From assembly GCA_002712765.1 (NCBI GenBank), contig PAUP01000104.1, forward strand, positions 1 through 64,000: a stretch of 64,000 bases of DNA. Direction: 5' to 3'. A model generated the notes under the pieces. The model ran no database searches and was not told the DNA's origin. It saw only the letters and a program-made list of their open reading frames with translations. Both the position numbers and the translations under genes were made by a program. The DNA comes from Cytophagaceae bacterium (GTDB taxonomy: Bacteria; Bacteroidota; Bacteroidia; Flavobacteriales; Flavobacteriaceae). Positions 60,919-64,000 of this stretch are shown here, piece by piece (the stretch's first letter is position 1; each line of letters opens with the position of its first letter).

Positions 60919-61686
60919 ATGCAATTTACAGATACACATACCCACTTATACAGCGAAGCTTTTGACGAAGATAGAGCTGCAATGATAGCAAGGGCTAATG
61001 CAGCAGGAGTTACCCAATTTTACATCCCTGCGATAGATGCTTCTTACACCCAGCGCATGTATGATTTGGAAGCGGCATACCCAGACCAGATGCATTTGAT
61101 GGCTGGTTTGCATCCTACTCATGTCAAAGAAGATTATCAAGAAGAACTGGCACACGTCGCCCAGCAGCTCTCCACTCGTAGCTTTTGCGCTATTGGCGAA
61201 ATTGGTATTGATTTGTACTGGGATAAAACAACCTTAGGGATACAGCAAGAAGCCTTTAAAGCACAAATAAGACTAGCCAAAAAATATAAGTTACCTATAG
61301 TAATCCATTGCAGAGATGCCTTTGACGCTGTTTTTGAAGTGCTCGAATCAGAAAAGGCGCCCAATTTGTTTGGCATTTTTCATTGTTTTACTGGTACTAA
61401 GGAGCAGGCATTACGTGCGATTGGATATCAAATGAAATTGGGAATAGGTGGGGTGGTCACCTTTAAAAATGGAAAAATAGATCAATTTCTTCACGAGATA
61501 CCCCTAGAACATATCGTTTTGGAGACAGATGCTCCTTATTTGAGTCCGGTACCGTTTCGCGGTAAGCGCAACGAAAGCAGTTACCTCACTTATGTTGCCG
61601 AAAAATTGGCGACTATATATGAGCTACCTCTGTCAGAAATTGCAACAATTACCTCAAAAAATGCCCAATCAGTTTTTGGAGGATAG
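60919..61686 (+). CDS. TatD-family metal-dependent hydrolase
   Basis: The 255-residue TIM-barrel enzyme has the metal motifs DTHTHLY (His7, His9), GEIGIDLYW, IHCRDA, FHCFTGT and LETDAPYLSP. TatD proteins are 3'-5' exonucleases acting on DNA or RNA, with a role in oxidative DNA damage or RNA turnover. The gene lies 43 bp after the anti-sigma-like gene but has its own promoter box. Confidence 0.9.
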   Translation: MQFTDTHTHLYSEAFDEDRAAMIARANAAGVTQFYIPAIDASYTQRMYDLEAAYPDQMHLMAGLHPTHVKEDYQEELAHVAQQLSTRSFCAIGEIGIDLYWDKTTLGIQQEAFKAQIRLAKKYKLPIVIHCRDAFDAVFEVLESEKAPNLFGIFHCFTGTKEQALRAIGYQMKLGIGGVVTFKNGKIDQFLHEIPLEHIVLETDAPYLSPVPFRGKRNESSYLTYVAEKLATIYELPLSEIATITSKNAQSVFGG

Positions 61687-61760
61687 TGGTTTTGCATTCT
61701 AACCAATGGTCACCTTATATTTATTTTGTTCTTTTGTCCTAAATAACCCAACCCCAGAAT

Positions 61761-62888
61761 TTGTCCAAATTTGACCACATAAGACCTTATCTTGACACCG
61801 AGGTGCACGACGCCTTAAAGACGCATGCAAAACACCCTATGTTTAAGGTTTTGCTTCAGTTTACCTTTCCTGACAAATCGGTGCGGGAGATCAAGGAAAT
61901 TATTGAAGGTTGTCATTCGATACGCGATTTTCAAACTAAGGTTATTTATCACTCGGTTCAAAATTTATTGGCCAAGAGTTCTGAAGGTTTTTCGACCTCG
62001 GGTTTTGATGCCTTAGAAAAACAGCAGCCGTATCTTTTTATTTCCAATCATCGCGATATTGTCTTAGACACTTCACTACTTAATGTGGCCCTGTTGGATC
62101 ATGGCCTAATTAGCACGGCCTCTGCTATTGGAGATAATCTTGTACAAAAAGATTTTTTGATGGCTTTGTCAAAACTCAATCGCAATTTTTTAGTGCTCCG
62201 TGGTCAATCGCCTCGTCAAATGCTACAATCGTCAAAGACGCTGTCTGAGTATATGAAATACTTATTGTCTCAAAACCGATCGGTATGGGTGGCCCAACGT
62301 GAGGGACGTACCAAAGATGGACACGATTTTACTCAGCAAGGGGTTTTAAAGATGATTACCATGGCCAAAGGATCGCTAACACTAATGGAATATATGAAGC
62401 AGTTGCACATAGCTCCAGTGGCCATCTCTTATGAATATGATCCTACCGATATTCTGAAAATCCCAGAATTGGTAGCCAAGGAAGAAAATTTACCTTATGT
62501 CAAAACACCCAATGAAGATTTTAATAGTATCTTAAAGGGTGCCTTAGGCAACAAAAAGCATATCCATATCTCGTGTAGTGAGCTTGATCCAGAACTATTT
62601 GATCGTATCGATCAAGAAGAGCAAAGCGATAATGACAAATTACAGCGTGTTGCCGTAGAAATTGATAAGGCGATTTACAAAAATTACAAATTGTGGCCTT
62701 CTAATTATATCGCCTATGATTTGTATTACAAGACCGATCGTTTTTCCGATAAATACGATGTCAAAGAAAAGAGACAATTTGAGCGGCGTTTAGAGCGACG
62801 TGTTGATACAGCTATCGCTCTAGAAGTAGAGAGCTTTTTGCGCATGTATGCCACCCCAGTAAGCAACCGTCTAGAAACACAGTCATGA
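61761..62888 (+). CDS. 1-acylglycerol-3-phosphate acyltransferase-like protein
   Basis: The 375-residue protein has an acyltransferase block FISNHRDIVLD, where the His97 to Asp103 spacing is H-x5-D instead of the common H-x4-D, and a second block (LNRNFLVLRG, WVAQREGRTKDG). It should transfer acyl chains to lysophosphatidate or a similar acceptor at the membrane face. Translation appears to start at TTG 61761. Its stop overlaps the asparaginase ATG by 4 bp. Confidence 0.82.
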   Translation: MSKFDHIRPYLDTEVHDALKTHAKHPMFKVLLQFTFPDKSVREIKEIIEGCHSIRDFQTKVIYHSVQNLLAKSSEGFSTSGFDALEKQQPYLFISNHRDIVLDTSLLNVALLDHGLISTASAIGDNLVQKDFLMALSKLNRNFLVLRGQSPRQMLQSSKTLSEYMKYLLSQNRSVWVAQREGRTKDGHDFTQQGVLKMITMAKGSLTLMEYMKQLHIAPVAISYEYDPTDILKIPELVAKEENLPYVKTPNEDFNSILKGALGNKKHIHISCSELDPELFDRIDQEEQSDNDKLQRVAVEIDKAIYKNYKLWPSNYIAYDLYYKTDRFSDKYDVKEKRQFERRLERRVDTAIALEVESFLRMYATPVSNRLETQS

Positions 62889-63904
62889 CCCCAAATATTT
62901 TGCTCATATATACAGGTGGTACCATAGGCATGGTCAAAGATTATGACACTGGAGCCTTGCGATCCTTCAATTTTGATAATCTTTTACTCAAAATTCCTGA
63001 ATTACGTCATTTGGACTGTGAGATAAGTGCTGTTTCTTTTGAAACCCCTTTGGATTCTTCAAATATGAATCCCGAATTCTGGACTCAAATTTGTGAATTT
63101 ATACAAGAGGGATACGATCGCTATGATGGCTTTGTGGTATTACATGGCAGTGATACGATGAGTTATACGGCTTCGGGCTTGAGTTTTATGCTCGAAAACC
63201 TTGCCAAGCCTGTTATATTTACGGGTTCTCAACTTCCTATTGGTGATTTGCGTACCGATGCCAAAGAAAATTTAATTACCGCGATTCAACTCGCAGGGCT
63301 TAGAAAGCGCAATAGACCTATGATACAGGAGGTGGCACTTTATTTTGAATACAAATTGTACCGCGCCAATCGCACGACCAAAATAAGCGCCGAACAATTT
63401 GAAGCCTTCGATTCTCCCAATTATTTGCCATTACTAACCTCTGGAGTACATCTTCAAATAAATGAGGAGGCGCTACTTAGACCTGCCAAACGCGTGTTTA
63501 AGGTACATACCAATTTGGTCAAAGATATTATGCTCATTAAATTGTTCCCAGGGATGTGTCAAAATGTATTTGAGCATATGTTGTCCCTAGATGGTCTGAA
63601 AGGTGTGGTGTTAGAAACCTATGGCTCTGGTAATGCGACCACTGCGCCTTGGTTTATTAGCGCTTTAAAAGATGCGATCAAAAGAGGTATTTCTATAGTC
63701 AATATCACCCAATGCAATACGGGTAGTGTTAAAATGGGTAATTATGAAACCAGTGTTGAGCTAAAGAAAATTGGAATTATTAATGGAGGTAATATGACAC
63801 CCGAAGCCGCCGTTGCAAAAATGATGTATTTATTAGGGCAACAATTGGGTCCAAAAGCATTTAAAACGGTCTATGAGACCTCATTGAGAGGTGAGTTGTC
63901 TTAA
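62885..63904 (+). CDS. ansA: Type I L-asparaginase
   Basis: The 339-residue cytoplasmic enzyme converts asparagine to aspartate and ammonia. The two catalytic Thr motifs are visible: IYTGGTIGM (residues 9-16) and LHGSDTMSYTA (about 86-96), plus TGSQLPIGDLRTDAKENL. No signal peptide, fitting the type I form. It is coupled to the acyltransferase gene by an ATGA overlap. Confidence 0.92.
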   Translation: MTPNILLIYTGGTIGMVKDYDTGALRSFNFDNLLLKIPELRHLDCEISAVSFETPLDSSNMNPEFWTQICEFIQEGYDRYDGFVVLHGSDTMSYTASGLSFMLENLAKPVIFTGSQLPIGDLRTDAKENLITAIQLAGLRKRNRPMIQEVALYFEYKLYRANRTTKISAEQFEAFDSPNYLPLLTSGVHLQINEEALLRPAKRVFKVHTNLVKDIMLIKLFPGMCQNVFEHMLSLDGLKGVVLETYGSGNATTAPWFISALKDAIKRGISIVNITQCNTGSVKMGNYETSVELKKIGIINGGNMTPEAAVAKMMYLLGQQLGPKAFKTVYETSLRGELS

Positions 63905-63973
63905 ATGTTGATTAATTCTTTAGAACGTCATATTTTTTTTATTATTTAGCGTTCCTTTTTTAAGAAGGCCTTT

Positions 63974-63987
63974 GCTTTCGCGAAAGC
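63974..63987. repeat. GCTTTCGCGAAAGC palindrome, copy 14
   Basis: Perfect copy in the intergenic region after the asparaginase gene, near the window end. Confidence 0.95.
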
Positions 63988-64000
63988 ATTGTCCTGCATA

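Overview
The window is a piece of chromosome from a marine-type flavobacterium (Bacteroidota, Flavobacteriaceae-like). The evidence is T9SS type A sorting domains, a DnaQ-DnaE fusion polymerase, L21 and S16 with C-terminal extensions, Bacteroidota-specific DUF families (DUF2490, DUF4271, DUF4296, DUF4199), many TAnnTTTG -7 promoter boxes with few obvious Shine-Dalgarno sites, and a low to medium GC content. I do not assign a genus.

Layout. Positions 1-261 look like the distal end of an integrated element: they abut a 3' fragment of tRNA-Leu(UAG) with no 5' half (262-320) and carry a cluster of GTACAACA motifs. An array of about 85-bp tandem repeats derived from the same tRNA end follows (about 361-748). 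Then come an acyl-CoA thioester hydrolase-like lipase fold protein, a lipoprotein beta-carbonic anhydrase with a DUF2490 protein and a divergent TetR regulator (1-5 kb), a VOC protein, HPF and a tail-fibre-like S74 protein (5-7 kb), HemD/DUF4271 (7-8.3 kb), a polyprenyl-phosphate mannosyltransferase-PyrC-DUF4296 operon, an epimerase, TyrS, a YHS protein, a LuxE-like acyltransferase and a T9SS cargo protein (8-16.7 kb). Next are a PhoB/PhoR-like two-component pair, a GT-B glycosyltransferase, TrmB, LysE, an alkyltransferase-like protein, an iron-sulfur/redox operon (Mrp, NifU, FNR, ferredoxin), a phosphoesterase, glutaryl-CoA dehydrogenase and the rpsP-rimM-trmN6 operon (17-28.6 kb). DnaE, DUF6503, rplU-rpmA and a tetR-tolC-MFP-RND efflux operon fill 29-43.6 kb. 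Polyprenyl synthase, sucA-sucB and a second T9SS protein follow (43.7-52 kb).

The most unusual block is 52.1-60.9 kb. An ECF sigma factor and a membrane-anchored anti-sigma-like TPR protein are divergent from two paralogous lipoproteins, a PKD/outer-membrane-barrel protein, an exported TPR-CHAT (caspase-like) protease and an overlapping retropepsin-like protease. I read this as a candidate envelope proteolysis-to-sigma signalling system; the function is inferred. The window ends with TatD, a lysophospholipid-type acyltransferase and type I asparaginase.

Laid over all of this is a 14-bp perfect palindrome, GCTTTCGCGAAAGC, present 12 times exactly and twice with one mismatch. It occurs between genes and inside genes in all three reading frames, which indicates selection or spread at the DNA level.
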